A stretch of 64,000 nucleotides of DNA, taken from contig NZ_AP027080.1 of assembly GCF_030295405.1 (NCBI RefSeq), positions 372,001 through 436,000 on the forward strand. Reading direction: 5' to 3'. Made by a program: the position numbers and the translations under genes. The notes under the pieces were generated by a model. That model searched no databases. It was not told where the DNA came from and saw only the letters and a program-made list of their open reading frames with translations. Shown piece after piece: positions 14,960 to 23,693 of this stretch. The number at the start of each line of letters is the position of its first letter. Position 1 is the first letter of the stretch. The stretch comes from Mesoterricola silvestris (lineage in GTDB: Bacteria > Acidobacteriota > Holophagae > Holophagales > Holophagaceae).

Positions 14960-16276
14960 TTGCGCCTTTCCGCCGCCATGATCGTCAAGAACGAAGCCGG
15001 TTCGCTGGGCCACTGCCTGGAATCCATCCGGGGCCTCTGGGACGAACTGGTGGTCCTGGACACGGGGTCCACGGACGGCACCGGGGATCTGGCCCGGTCC
15101 TTCGGGGCCCGGGTGGAGGCCTTCACCTGGGTGGACGACTTCGCCGCCGCCCGCAACGCCTGCATCCGGTCCTGCACCGGGGACTGGATCCTGGTGCTGG
15201 ACGCCGACGAGGCCATCGATCCCGCGGATCACGCCGCCCTGCGGGCCGCGCTGGAAGGGCCGGGACCCCAGGCCTTCACCCTGCCCATAAGGAACTACCT
15301 GCGCAGCGGGGCCTTCGTGGGCATGGACGGCCCGGCCCGGAGCAACGAGCGGGAGACGGGGGAGGGCGCCCAGTGCAGCCACTACTACCTCCAGAAGGCC
15401 ATCCGGCTCTTCCGCAGGCGGGGGGAGGACGTGTACCGGGGCCGGGTCCACGAGATCGCCGAGCTGTACTTCGAGGAGAAGGGTCTGCCCGCGCCGGAGC
15501 TGGACGTGCCCATCCACCACTTCGGCAAGCTGGACATGGCCCGGGACCGGGCCAAGCAGGGCGAGTATTTCCGCCTGGCCCGGGCCGAGGCCGAGGCCCG
15601 GCCCCGGGACCTGCAGCTCCAGTACAACGTGGTGCAGGAGGGCCTGCTGGTGGAGGCCTGGGAGGACGTGCGCCGGGCCGCGGAGCGCTTCCGGGCCACG
15701 GCCCCCCGGGCGCCCATGCTGGTGTGGCTGGGGGGAGGGCTCGCCCTGCAGGGGCTGGAGCGGTACGAGGATTCCCTCCTGTGGTTCGGCAACATCCTCC
15801 GCCAGAAGCCCGACCACGCCGCGGCCCTGGGGGCCCGGGCGGAATCCCTGTGGAGGCTGGGCCGGACCGGCGAGGCCAAGGACGACTACCTGAGGGCCCT
15901 GGACGCCGACCCCCACTACACCCTGCCCTTCCTCAAGCTGGCCGCGCTGCTGGAGGAGGGAGAGGACCTGGACTCCGCCCGCCGGGTGCTGGAGGCGGGC
16001 CTGGACCAGAACCCCCGGGACCTCCTCCTCTGGGAGGCCCTGGTGGGGCAGTCGGCGCGCCACCGGGATCCGCGGGTGGCCTCGGACGCCCTGGACGCGC
16101 TGCGGGCGGTGCCCGACGGCGGCAGGACCCTGTGGCACCAGATCGTCATCCACGCCCTCCTGGACGCGGGGGAGCCGGAGAGCGCCGCCGGGATCCTCGA
16201 CCTCGGACTGGCGGCGTTCCCCGGCGACCCGGAACTGCTGGCGCTCACCGATAGATGTTCACGTAGTACGCCTTGA
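14960..16276 (+). CDS. Family 2 glycosyltransferase with TPR region
   Basis: 438 residues if translated from TTG (RLSAAMIVKNEAGSLGHCL), which matches the usual N-terminus of this group better than the ATG six codons later. The GT-A domain occupies about 1-230, with DTGSTDGTGDLA and the metal-binding DADEA. From about 235 onward come helical repeats (LGARAESLWRLGRTGEAKDDYLRALDADP) typical of tetratricopeptide repeats. Such proteins transfer sugars onto cell-surface glycans or proteins; donor and acceptor cannot be deduced. Its 3' end overlaps the convergent lipoprotein gene by 32 bp. Confidence 0.82.
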   Translation: MRLSAAMIVKNEAGSLGHCLESIRGLWDELVVLDTGSTDGTGDLARSFGARVEAFTWVDDFAAARNACIRSCTGDWILVLDADEAIDPADHAALRAALEGPGPQAFTLPIRNYLRSGAFVGMDGPARSNERETGEGAQCSHYYLQKAIRLFRRRGEDVYRGRVHEIAELYFEEKGLPAPELDVPIHHFGKLDMARDRAKQGEYFRLARAEAEARPRDLQLQYNVVQEGLLVEAWEDVRRAAERFRATAPRAPMLVWLGGGLALQGLERYEDSLLWFGNILRQKPDHAAALGARAESLWRLGRTGEAKDDYLRALDADPHYTLPFLKLAALLEEGEDLDSARRVLEAGLDQNPRDLLLWEALVGQSARHRDPRVASDALDALRAVPDGGRTLWHQIVIHALLDAGEPESAAGILDLGLAAFPGDPELLALTDRCSRSTP

Positions 16277-18053
16277 GCTTCCCGGTGCCGTCGGGCACCC
16301 CGAAGACCCGCACCTTGGCGCCCGCCGTCAGCACCGAGGCCCACTGGGAGGAATCCACGGTGGCCACGGTGACCGCGGCCCCGGCCTGGCGGGTGAAGGT
16401 GGTGACCAGGGGCTGCTCCTGGGCGGTGGCGTCGAGGGTCACGGTGACCGGCACGGCCGAGGCGCCCCGGGCGGTGATCTGGAGGGAACCCGCCGCGAAG
16501 GCCCCGGTGACGGTCTGGGCGAAGGGGGAGATGCCGATGGGCATGAAGACGGCGTTGGCCGCGTTCCAGCCCGAGGACCAGTCCAGGGTGCTGATGCCGT
16601 AGGGCTTGAAGGGGGTGCCGGAGGTGTCCAGGACGATGCCCGAATTGGCCTCGGCCAGGAAGCCCGCGGTGCCCGTGGTGGCGAGGCCGGGGAAGGTGAA
16701 GTCCCAGCTGGAGAAGGAGGCGCCGTAGCCCAGGGCGTGGGTGGCGGTGGCCAGGTCCCCGAAGGTGCGGGTGTAGGTGAAGCCGGAGGCCGTGGCGGGG
16801 CCCACGGACCCTTCGAAGACGCCCCGCTGGATGTCCACGGAGGTGGCGGTCATGGGCGAGGCGGTGGGGTCGGCCACGGTGAGGTGCACCTTGAAGTACC
16901 GCTCCACCTGGGAGAGGAAGGCCGAGCCGTCGCCTCCGGAGAGGTCCGTGGAGACGTCGCCCTTGAAGTACCACCTGGTGGCGGCGTTCACGAGGAAGGT
17001 CCTGGGGTTGCCGGCGGAGTCGAGCACCCGGATGAGGTTGTTGGCGCGATCCACGAAGGTGATGTGGCCTTCGGGCCTCCACGCGGGAAGGTTGGCGGTG
17101 GCGGAGTACCACACCCGCACCGCCGTGAGGCTGCCGTCGGCCTGGTACCGGGCCGTGCACTCCACCTGGAGCCCGGCGGCGAGGGTGGCCGGCACGGAGG
17201 AGGCCGCCACGGCGGTGACGGGCTTGGCGTCCAGGTTGTGGAAGAGGGTCGGGTTCGCGCCCTTGTCGGCGAGGATGCGCAGGGTCTGGCCGTGCTCGGT
17301 GAGCATCGTGAAGCTGGAGCCGTCGGCGGCGACGGAGGCCACGGTGCCCAGGTGCCGGCGCAGGTAGTACGCCGTCAAGGCGGCGGCGGGGCGGTGGCGG
17401 AAGATGCCGCGGGTGCCGAAATTGACGACGTAGAGGGTCTGGCCGCCGGCGGCGGTGGGCACATCGTGGGTGGCGATGAAGGCGGGGTGGGAGAGGTCGA
17501 AGTCCACGGCCACGGCGGTGGTGGCGTTGGCGGTGACCACCACGGGGGAGGCGAGGGTGATGGTGGGCAGGACCATCCAGGTCGGCTGGGCGGGGTCCGC
17601 GGTGCCCCGGACCTTGATGAGGGAGGGGTCGATGGCGGGTGGCACGGCGCCGGTGGCGGGATCCGCGGCGGGCACCAGGGTGATGTTGGCGGGGCTGCCG
17701 TCCACTTCCACGATGAGGCGGTCGTAGGTTCCGGCGGGGACCCCCGTGGCGTGGGAGAGCAGCTCGTCGACCTGGTCCTCCTGGAGGAGGTTCACCGGCG
17801 TGGTGTCCCTGGACCCGTCGTAGATGACCACGGGGCTGGCGGCGGAGGTGTCCGAGGCCAGCACCAGGGAGGCCTTCCGGATGATGATCCCGACGTTGGA
17901 CCAGGACTCCGTGGCGGCGTCGGTGGTGATGAAGCCGACGGTGCCCTGGGCGGGGACGGCGGGCGTGGCGGTGGCGCCGCCGCCGCCGCAGGCGAGGGTG
18001 AGGGCCGCGGCGCCGAGGCCGGTGCCGAGGAGGAGGAGGCGGGTTCGGTTCAT
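16245..18053 (-). CDS. DUF4382-like secreted lipoprotein
   Basis: 602 residues with a lipoprotein signal: MNRTRLLLLGTGLGAAALTLAC, lipobox LTLAC followed by GGGG. The first 200 residues (GTVGFITTDAATESWSNVGIIIRKASLVL ... VNLLQEDQVDELL ... GTYDRLIVEVDG) match the pattern of DUF4382 domains. The rest is Thr/Ala/Ser-rich beta-strand sequence. It would be anchored to the inner or outer membrane facing the periplasm or surface. Function is unknown. It is divergent from the MocR-like regulator with 129 bp between starts, so that regulator may control it. Confidence 0.72.
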   Translation of the reverse strand: MNRTRLLLLGTGLGAAALTLACGGGGATATPAVPAQGTVGFITTDAATESWSNVGIIIRKASLVLASDTSAASPVVIYDGSRDTTPVNLLQEDQVDELLSHATGVPAGTYDRLIVEVDGSPANITLVPAADPATGAVPPAIDPSLIKVRGTADPAQPTWMVLPTITLASPVVVTANATTAVAVDFDLSHPAFIATHDVPTAAGGQTLYVVNFGTRGIFRHRPAAALTAYYLRRHLGTVASVAADGSSFTMLTEHGQTLRILADKGANPTLFHNLDAKPVTAVAASSVPATLAAGLQVECTARYQADGSLTAVRVWYSATANLPAWRPEGHITFVDRANNLIRVLDSAGNPRTFLVNAATRWYFKGDVSTDLSGGDGSAFLSQVERYFKVHLTVADPTASPMTATSVDIQRGVFEGSVGPATASGFTYTRTFGDLATATHALGYGASFSSWDFTFPGLATTGTAGFLAEANSGIVLDTSGTPFKPYGISTLDWSSGWNAANAVFMPIGISPFAQTVTGAFAAGSLQITARGASAVPVTVTLDATAQEQPLVTTFTRQAGAAVTVATVDSSQWASVLTAGAKVRVFGVPDGTGKLKAYYVNIYR

Positions 18054-18182
18054 GGGCGGGCTCCTGGGAGGTTGGCGGATCCAGGATCCGGCCGCCCCGG
18101 GGCGGGGGTAAGGTACACATCCCCATTTCCCGGTTGTGCCAGATGCCCCCCGGGTGTCCACTCAAGGCTGGACCCTGGACGG

Positions 18183-19631
18183 ATGGCCTTGCGAGCCCGC
18201 GAACTCAACCTGACCCTCGACCCCGCCCTGACGGGCCCCATCTACGTGCGCGTGGGCGAAGCCATCCTGGCCGCGGTGCGCGCCGGGCAGATCCGGCCGG
18301 GCCAGGCCCTGCCCGGGGTGCGGGAGCTGGCGGACCGGGTGGGGGTGCACCGCAACACCGTGCTCACGGCCCTGCGCGCCCTGGAGGAGCAGGGGTGGGT
18401 GGAGGCCCGGCCCCGCAGCGGCTTCTTCGTGGTGGATCCCCTACCGGAGCGCCGTCCCCAGGGGGGCTCCGCCCCGGCCAGCGCCGCCCCCGGCTTCGAC
18501 GTGCCCGGGAGCCTGCGGCCCATCACCAGCGCCCTGAACGTGGCCCTGGACTTCTCCGACGGCGTGGCCGACGCGCGCCTGGCCCCCATGGAGGCCCTGG
18601 CCAAGGCCTACCCCAGGGCCCTGCGCCTGAAGGGGCCCGCCCTGCTCCAGGCCACGGAGTTCCTGGGCCACGCCCGCCTGCGCACGGCCCTGGCGGACCA
18701 CTTGGCCGAGCAGCGGGCCCTGGTGCGGGACCCGGCGCAGTTCCTGCTCATCCGGAGCACCTCCATGGCCGTCAACCTGGTGGCCCAGGCCCTCATCGGC
18801 CACGGGGACGGGGACGTGGCGGTGGAGGACCCCGGCAATCCGCTGGCGTGGGACACCCTGCGCCAGGCCTCCGGGGCCCGGCTCCACGGCCTGCCCGTGG
18901 ACGCCGGCGGGATCCGGGTGGAGGCCCTGGAGGCCCTCCTGGCCGGCACCCGCCTGGCCCTCCTGGTGCTCACGCCCCAGTGCCACTTCCCCACCGGGGC
19001 CCCCCTGGCCCCGGACCGCCGGGAGCGGGTGCTGGCCCTGGCCCGGGAGCACCGCTTCGCCATCCTGGAACTGGACCCCGAGTACGACTACCTGGAGTCC
19101 CCCACCCCGCCCCTGGCGGCCCAGGACACCACGGGGCAGGTGCTCTACTGCGGCAGCCTCTCCCGCCTCGTCGCCCCCGGACTGCGCCTGGGCTTCATCG
19201 TGGTGCCCCGGCTCCTGGCGGACCGCTTCGCCCGGGCCCGCCAGCGCATGGACTGGCAGGGCGACCCCGTGCTGGAGTGGGCCGTGTCCGAACTGTTCCT
19301 GGACGGCGAGATGGCCCGGCACCTGCGCCGGGTGCGCAAGGCCTGCCAGGATAGGCGGGAGGCGCTCTTCGACGCGCTGCGCTTCGCCCTGCCGGGGCTC
19401 CTGGCCTTCGACCCCGCCCTGGGCGGCATGGGCCTCTGGCTCCGGGGCCAGGGCAAGATGGCGGACCCGGCCCGCTTCGGCCTGTGGGTGCGGTCCTGCG
19501 GCCTGAAGGGGATCAAGCTGCGGCCGGGGACCTATTTCCGGTTGGAGGGCGGAGCGCTGGCGGCGACGCGGCTGGGATTCATGGCGTACACCCCCGAGGA
19601 ACTGCAGGAGGCGGTGCCGCGCATGACCTAG
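18183..19631 (+). CDS. MocR/PdxR-type GntR regulator with degenerate aminotransferase domain
   Basis: 482 residues. An N-terminal winged helix (about 15-85; GPIYVRVGEAILAAVRAGQI, LADRVGVHRNTVLTALRALE, GWVEARPRSGFFV) is fused to a fold-type I aminotransferase domain (about 115-480) with HFPTGAPL, LDPEYDYLE and YCGSLSRLVAPGLRLG. In MocR proteins the last motif has Ser-Lys, with Lys forming the Schiff base with PLP. Here residue 328 is Arg (codon CGC at 19164), so covalent PLP binding is unlikely. The winged helix should still bind DNA. It is probably an effector-sensing repressor or activator of unknown ligand, with the divergent lipoprotein gene or itself as candidate targets. Confidence 0.85.
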   Translation: MALRARELNLTLDPALTGPIYVRVGEAILAAVRAGQIRPGQALPGVRELADRVGVHRNTVLTALRALEEQGWVEARPRSGFFVVDPLPERRPQGGSAPASAAPGFDVPGSLRPITSALNVALDFSDGVADARLAPMEALAKAYPRALRLKGPALLQATEFLGHARLRTALADHLAEQRALVRDPAQFLLIRSTSMAVNLVAQALIGHGDGDVAVEDPGNPLAWDTLRQASGARLHGLPVDAGGIRVEALEALLAGTRLALLVLTPQCHFPTGAPLAPDRRERVLALAREHRFAILELDPEYDYLESPTPPLAAQDTTGQVLYCGSLSRLVAPGLRLGFIVVPRLLADRFARARQRMDWQGDPVLEWAVSELFLDGEMARHLRRVRKACQDRREALFDALRFALPGLLAFDPALGGMGLWLRGQGKMADPARFGLWVRSCGLKGIKLRPGTYFRLEGGALAATRLGFMAYTPEELQEAVPRMT

Positions 19632-19741
19632 ACCCAAGGCTGCGACCCACTCCAACTGCCACAATCGATGCCAATAGATACCTATTCCAGGAAACCCGTG
19701 GTCCGGCTCCTCGACCCGGAACGAGCTCAGTTCAACTTCGT

Positions 19742-19894
19742 ATCCCCTTCATCCCTTTCATCCGATTTGATCCCCGTTCCCGCAGGGCCAGAGCCGGGAT
19801 GGGTCGGCGCATGCAGATCAACGATGCGCCGCCCCATCTCATCCCCGGCCCTGCGGGAACAGGGATCAAATGGGATGAACAGGATGAAGGGGAT
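19742..19894. repeat. Long-hairpin dispersed repeat, copy 2
   Basis: A 153-bp imperfect palindrome whose 48-nt arms match at 44 positions and begin ATCCCCTTCATCC. The centre CGGGATGGGTCGGCGCATGC is nearly identical to the copy at 2088-2238. Where the arm sequence changes relative to that copy (GATTTGATCCC against GATTCATCCC), the partner arm changes with it, so pairing is kept. It ends 15 bp before the stop codon of the signal peptidase gene. Confidence 0.8.
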
Positions 19895-19909
19895 GAAGAG
19901 GGGATCACC

Positions 19910-20344
19910 TCACAGGACCCTGGCCTCCAAACGGGTGCTGGCCAGGGGTCCCCAGTTGCGGCTGTCCATGCTCTCGCCGCGGTTGTCGCCCAGGAGGAAG
20001 AACCCGGCGCCGGTGTCCCAGGGGCCCCCGGAGGCGCGTTCGGTGACGGCCACATAGGGTTCCTGGAGGTACTTCCCGTCCACCCAGAGTTCCCCGTCGC
20101 GGATCTCGACCCGGGCGCCGGGGCCGGCCACCAGGCGCTTGACGATGGTTCCGGAGGGGCCCTCGGCCAGCCACACCTGGCCCGGGGCGGGTTTGCCGGC
20201 GCACCAGGCGCGCAGGGCCAGGCGCAGGTCCCCGTCCTTCAGGGCGGGTTCCATGCTCCGGCCGGAGATGCGCACGGGGTGCACCAGGGCCAGGGGGGCC
20301 AAGCCCAGGGCCAGGGCAGCGGCCAGGAGTTTCGGGGAGATCAC
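19910..20344 (-). CDS. lepB: Signal peptidase I (S26 family), short form
   Basis: 144 residues, short for LepB. A single N-terminal hydrophobic helix (LLAAALALGLAPLALVHPV) is followed by the catalytic Ser30 in SGRSMEPAL, then Lys68 in GTIVKRLV, and the conserved box FFLLGDNRGESMDSRNWG. The Ser/Lys dyad is complete, so it should cleave signal peptides on the periplasmic side. The short length and lone helix resemble TraF- or Gram-positive-type enzymes, so it may be a specialised second peptidase. The GTG start overlaps the upstream stop (GTGA). Confidence 0.82.
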   Translation of the reverse strand: MISPKLLAAALALGLAPLALVHPVRISGRSMEPALKDGDLRLALRAWCAGKPAPGQVWLAEGPSGTIVKRLVAGPGARVEIRDGELWVDGKYLQEPYVAVTERASGGPWDTGAGFFLLGDNRGESMDSRNWGPLASTRLEARVL

Positions 20345-20712
20345 GGGCGGTAGGCCAGCCGGCGTCCCTGGCCGTCGGTGAGGGCCACCTCCGCCAGGCG
20401 GGCGGGAGGCGGGACCTTCAGGGCCAGTTCCGTGGCCAGGAGGCGGGCCAGGTCCATGGGCCCCCGCAGGCCCATCTCCCCCAGGAGGCGTCCCCGCAGG
20501 GGCTCCAGGAGCGCGTCCAGGGCGGCCTCCAGGTCCCGGAAGTCCACCACCACGTCGAAGCCGTCCAGACCCAGGCGGGTGGCGATCACTTCCACCCGGT
20601 AGTCGTGGCCCTCCCAGGCCCCTTCCTCCCCGCGGTACACCACCGAAAGGGGGCGTTCGACGGCGGCCTCGAAGTGCAGGTCCTGGGGCGGGGCGGGGCG
20701 GGGCGCATCCAT
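20341..20712 (-). CDS. PTPS/QueD-like protein lacking the zinc histidine set
   Basis: 123 residues. The segment EGHDYRVEVIATRLGLDGFDVVVDFRDLEAALDALLEPL follows the 6-pyruvoyl-tetrahydropterin synthase pattern (H-G-H-x-Y strand, then VVDF and a helix). The N-terminal zinc-binding His found in real QueD (as at 47907-48254) is not visible, and GH replaces HGH. It is therefore probably a non-catalytic or repurposed homologue. It is coupled by GTGA to the signal peptidase gene. The function is unknown; the fold call is moderate. Confidence 0.5.
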   Translation of the reverse strand: MDAPRPAPPQDLHFEAAVERPLSVVYRGEEGAWEGHDYRVEVIATRLGLDGFDVVVDFRDLEAALDALLEPLRGRLLGEMGLRGPMDLARLLATELALKVPPPARLAEVALTDGQGRRLAYRP

Positions 20713-20767
20713 TCCTAAGATTCTGCCACCGCGCGCGGTAAACTGGGCGGGTTCTGTTGGAGCGCCC

Positions 20768-22492
20768 ATGCCCGATTTCTCGACCCAGCTTGCCCGTCCC
20801 GGCGTGGAGAGGGAGGACCTGGAATTCGATGTCCTCTTCGTGGGGGCCGGCCCGGCCAACCTGGCAGGCCTCTGGCGTCTGCTCGACCTTCTGGAGGCCC
20901 GGAAGATCACGGGGCTCACCATCGGGCTCATCGAGAAGGGGGACGAGATCGGGGACCACGCCTTCTCCGGCGCGGTGCTGGACCCCGCGGCCCTGGACGA
21001 GCTCTGCCCGGACTGGGCGGAACGGGGCTTCCCCTGCGAAGGCCGGGTCACCTCCGAGGAGGTGTGGTACTTCACGGAGCGGGGCGGCCTGAAGGCGCCC
21101 TTCCCCCCGCCCTTCCTGGCCAACCACGGGTTCCCCATCGTCTCGCTGTCCCGGATGGTGCGCTGGATGGCGGCGGAGATCGAGAAGCGCGAGGTGCCGG
21201 GGGTGGACGTCATGCTCCTGCCCGGCTTCGCGGGGATCAAGGTGCTCTGGGAGGACGGCCGGGTCGCCGGGGTCCAGACCGCGGACCGGGGCGTGAACGC
21301 CGACGGGTCCCCCCGGCCCACCTTCGAGCCCGGCAACAACCTGCGGGCCAAGGTGACGGTCTTCGGGGAGGGCCCCCGGGGCCACCTCATGCGGGAACTG
21401 GACGAGGTGCTGGGGCTCCAGGCCGGGTCCGTCAATCCCCAGGTGTACGAGACCGGGGCCAAGGAGATCTGGGAGATCCCCGCGGGCCGGGTGCCGGAGG
21501 GCTTCGTCCTGCACTCCGCGGGCTGGCCCCAGGCCGACGGCGAAAGCGGGGGCTCCTTCGTCTACCGCATGGGCGGGGACCGGCTGGCGGTGGGCTACGT
21601 GGTGTCCCTGGACACCCATGACCCCTTCGCCGACGCCCACCTCATGCTCCAGAAATTCAAGACGCACCCGCGCATCAAGGCGATGCTCGCCGGAGGCCGC
21701 ATGGTGCAGTACGGGGGCAAGGCCCTGGCCATCGGCGGCTGGAATTCCATGCCGCGCCTGGCCTTCCCGGGCGGCATGCTGGCCGGGGACGCGGCGCAGA
21801 TGGTCAACGCCGGGCGCCTCAAGGGCATCCACCTGGCCATGAAGGGCGGGATGTGCGCCGCCGAGACCATCGCCGACGCCCTGGCCGAGGGAGACTTCGG
21901 CGAAGCCTCCCTCCTGCGCTACAGCCGGGCCTACCTGGATTCCTGGGCGGGCACCGAGCTCTACCGGGCCCGGAACTTCCACGGGGTCCTCGCCCACGGG
22001 CCCACGCCGGGGGCGGTGCTCAAGCTGGCCCTGGGCCAGGTCACGGGGGGCTGGGCGCCGGGGGATCCCCTGCGCATGGGCACCGACGCCGACGCCACCG
22101 CCACCACCGAGGCCCACTACGGCCGGGAGGGCCTCCACCGCGACATGCTGGACTGGGGCGTGAAGCCGGACGGCGCCCTCACCTTCTCCAAGCTGGACGA
22201 CGTGTACGCCTCGGGCACCCTCCACGACGAGCACCAGCCCGGCCATCTCAAGATCGTCAAGGGCGACCAGGTCTGCGTCTCCTGCTGGGAGACCAAGGGC
22301 AGCCCCTGCACCGTGTTCTGCCCCGCCCAGGTGTACGAGATGCACCCCGACGCCGCCGGGCGCGTGTCCCGGGTGGACATCGCCTTTTCCAACTGTGTCC
22401 ATTGCAAGACTTGCGACATCAAGTGCCCCGAAGGGAACGTCCTCTGGACGCCCCCCGAGGGCGGCGGCGGTCCCAAGTACACCCTCTGCTGA
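20768..22492 (+). CDS. etfD: Electron transfer flavoprotein-ubiquinone oxidoreductase
   Basis: 574 residues, full length for ETF-QO. It passes electrons from reduced ETF to the quinone pool at the membrane. The FAD-binding GAGPANLAG lies near residue 26. The middle has the conserved YETGAKEIWEIP and GGWNSMPRLAFPGGMLAGDAAQ. The C-terminus carries the [4Fe-4S] motif, with Cys in CVSC, CTVFCPAQVYE and NCVHCKTCDIKCP. Its presence implies oxidation of acyl-CoA or amino-acid-derived substrates coupled to respiration. No etfAB genes lie in this window. The first ATG is supported by alignment of the usual N-terminal length. A Trm112-like gene follows after eight bases. Confidence 0.93.
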   Translation: MPDFSTQLARPGVEREDLEFDVLFVGAGPANLAGLWRLLDLLEARKITGLTIGLIEKGDEIGDHAFSGAVLDPAALDELCPDWAERGFPCEGRVTSEEVWYFTERGGLKAPFPPPFLANHGFPIVSLSRMVRWMAAEIEKREVPGVDVMLLPGFAGIKVLWEDGRVAGVQTADRGVNADGSPRPTFEPGNNLRAKVTVFGEGPRGHLMRELDEVLGLQAGSVNPQVYETGAKEIWEIPAGRVPEGFVLHSAGWPQADGESGGSFVYRMGGDRLAVGYVVSLDTHDPFADAHLMLQKFKTHPRIKAMLAGGRMVQYGGKALAIGGWNSMPRLAFPGGMLAGDAAQMVNAGRLKGIHLAMKGGMCAAETIADALAEGDFGEASLLRYSRAYLDSWAGTELYRARNFHGVLAHGPTPGAVLKLALGQVTGGWAPGDPLRMGTDADATATTEAHYGREGLHRDMLDWGVKPDGALTFSKLDDVYASGTLHDEHQPGHLKIVKGDQVCVSCWETKGSPCTVFCPAQVYEMHPDAAGRVSRVDIAFSNCVHCKTCDIKCPEGNVLWTPPEGGGGPKYTLC

Positions 22493-22500
22493 GAGGCCCC

Positions 22501-22683
22501 ATGCTGGATCCGCGCCTTCTGGAAATCCTGTGCTGTCCCGCCGTGGACGGCGACACCGCCTGCCATGGCGAACTGACCGAGACGCCCGAAGGGCTCGCCT
22601 GCGCAACCTGCGGGCGGGTCTACCCCGTGGAGGACGGCATCCCCGTCATGCTCCAGGACAGGGCCGCCAAGGGGGACCGATGA
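22501..22683 (+). CDS. Trm112/UPF0434-like zinc-ribbon protein
   Basis: 60 residues: MLDPRLLEILCCPAVDGDTAC, then CATCGRVYPVEDGIPVMLQ. The two Cys pairs form a zinc ribbon and the ending VYPVEDGIPVML is the family signature. Bacterial members are small accessory proteins, some of which activate methyltransferases; in LPS clusters they often neighbour kdsB or lpxK. Here the stop overlaps the heptose kinase start (ATGA), consistent with the LPS context. Confidence 0.85.
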   Translation: MLDPRLLEILCCPAVDGDTACHGELTETPEGLACATCGRVYPVEDGIPVMLQDRAAKGDR

Positions 22684-23684
22684 GACTCGACCGGGAACAG
22701 GCCGGCGCCCTCCTGGGGCTGATCCGGGGCCGCAGGGTGGCGGTGCTGGGCGATGTGATGCTGGACGAGTACCTCTTCGGGGAGGTGAGCCGCATCTCGC
22801 CGGAGGCGCCCGTGCCCATCGTGCGGGTCTCCCGGGAACGGGCGGTGCTGGGCGGGGCCGCCAACGTCGCCGCGAACCTCAAGGCCGTGGGGGCCGAGCC
22901 CGTCCTGGTGGGCACCCTCCAGGACGACGCCGCGGGCCGGCGCCTGCGGGGCCTGCTGGCGGGCCTGGGCATCACCCAGGACCGGTTGGTGGTGGACCCC
23001 ACCCGGCCCACCATCATCAAGACCCGGGTCATCGGCCAGCAGCAGCAGATGCTGCGCATCGACCGGGAGGAGACGGACCCCTTCTCCGCCGCGGCGGTGG
23101 ACGGCCTGTGCCGGAGCCTGGAGGCGGCCCTGGAAGGCGTGGGGGCCCTCATCATCTCCGACTACGCCAAGGGCTCCGTGAACGCCCCGGTCATGGACCG
23201 GGTCCGGCTCCTCTGCGCCCGGCTGGACATTCCGTGGATCGTGGATCCCAAGCCCTCCCACGCCCCCCTTTACCGGGGCGCCACCCTCATGACCCCCAAC
23301 ACCAAGGAGCTGACCGAGCTCAGCCACCTGCCCGCCAAGGGCGACGCCGACGTGGCCGCCGCGGGCCTGGCCATGGTGGAGGCCCTGGAGCTCAAGGGCC
23401 TGCTGGTCACCCGCAGCGAGAAGGGCATGGCCCTCTTCACGCCCGAGGCCCTGCACCGGGAGCCCTGGCTCATCCCCACCGAGGCCCGGGAAGTCTTCGA
23501 CGTCAGCGGCGCCGGCGACACCGTCATCGCCGTCTTCGCCGCCGCCATCGCCTCCGGCGCCGACTGGAAGCAGTCCGCCATGCTCGCCAACGCCGCCGCC
23601 GGCGTGGTGGTCGGCAAAATGGGCACCGCCACCGCGACCCCCGAAGAAATCCTCCGCCACTACCAGGACCAGGAAGCCATCTGA
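22680..23684 (+). CDS. hldA: D-glycero-beta-D-manno-heptose-7-phosphate kinase
   Basis: 334 residues of the PfkB/ribokinase fold. This is the kinase domain only (HldA / RfaE domain I); the nucleotidyltransferase half of bifunctional HldE is absent. Motifs are VAVLGDVMLDEYLFGEVSRISPEAPVP, the LGGAANVAANL motif, VDPKPS, and the catalytic anion hole DVSGAGDTVIAVFAAA. It would phosphorylate heptose-7-P to heptose-1,7-bisphosphate for the LPS inner core. The ATG overlaps the upstream stop. A separate hldC-type gene would be needed and is not in the window. Confidence 0.88.
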   Translation: MRLDREQAGALLGLIRGRRVAVLGDVMLDEYLFGEVSRISPEAPVPIVRVSRERAVLGGAANVAANLKAVGAEPVLVGTLQDDAAGRRLRGLLAGLGITQDRLVVDPTRPTIIKTRVIGQQQQMLRIDREETDPFSAAAVDGLCRSLEAALEGVGALIISDYAKGSVNAPVMDRVRLLCARLDIPWIVDPKPSHAPLYRGATLMTPNTKELTELSHLPAKGDADVAAAGLAMVEALELKGLLVTRSEKGMALFTPEALHREPWLIPTEAREVFDVSGAGDTVIAVFAAAIASGADWKQSAMLANAAAGVVVGKMGTATATPEEILRHYQDQEAI

Positions 23685-23693
23685 ACGAAGGCC

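Noticed and set aside
19910-22606. Long minus-strand frame opposite ETF-QO
   Set aside because: Only its last 144 codons are real (signal peptidase). The rest mirrors the ETF-QO coding strand.
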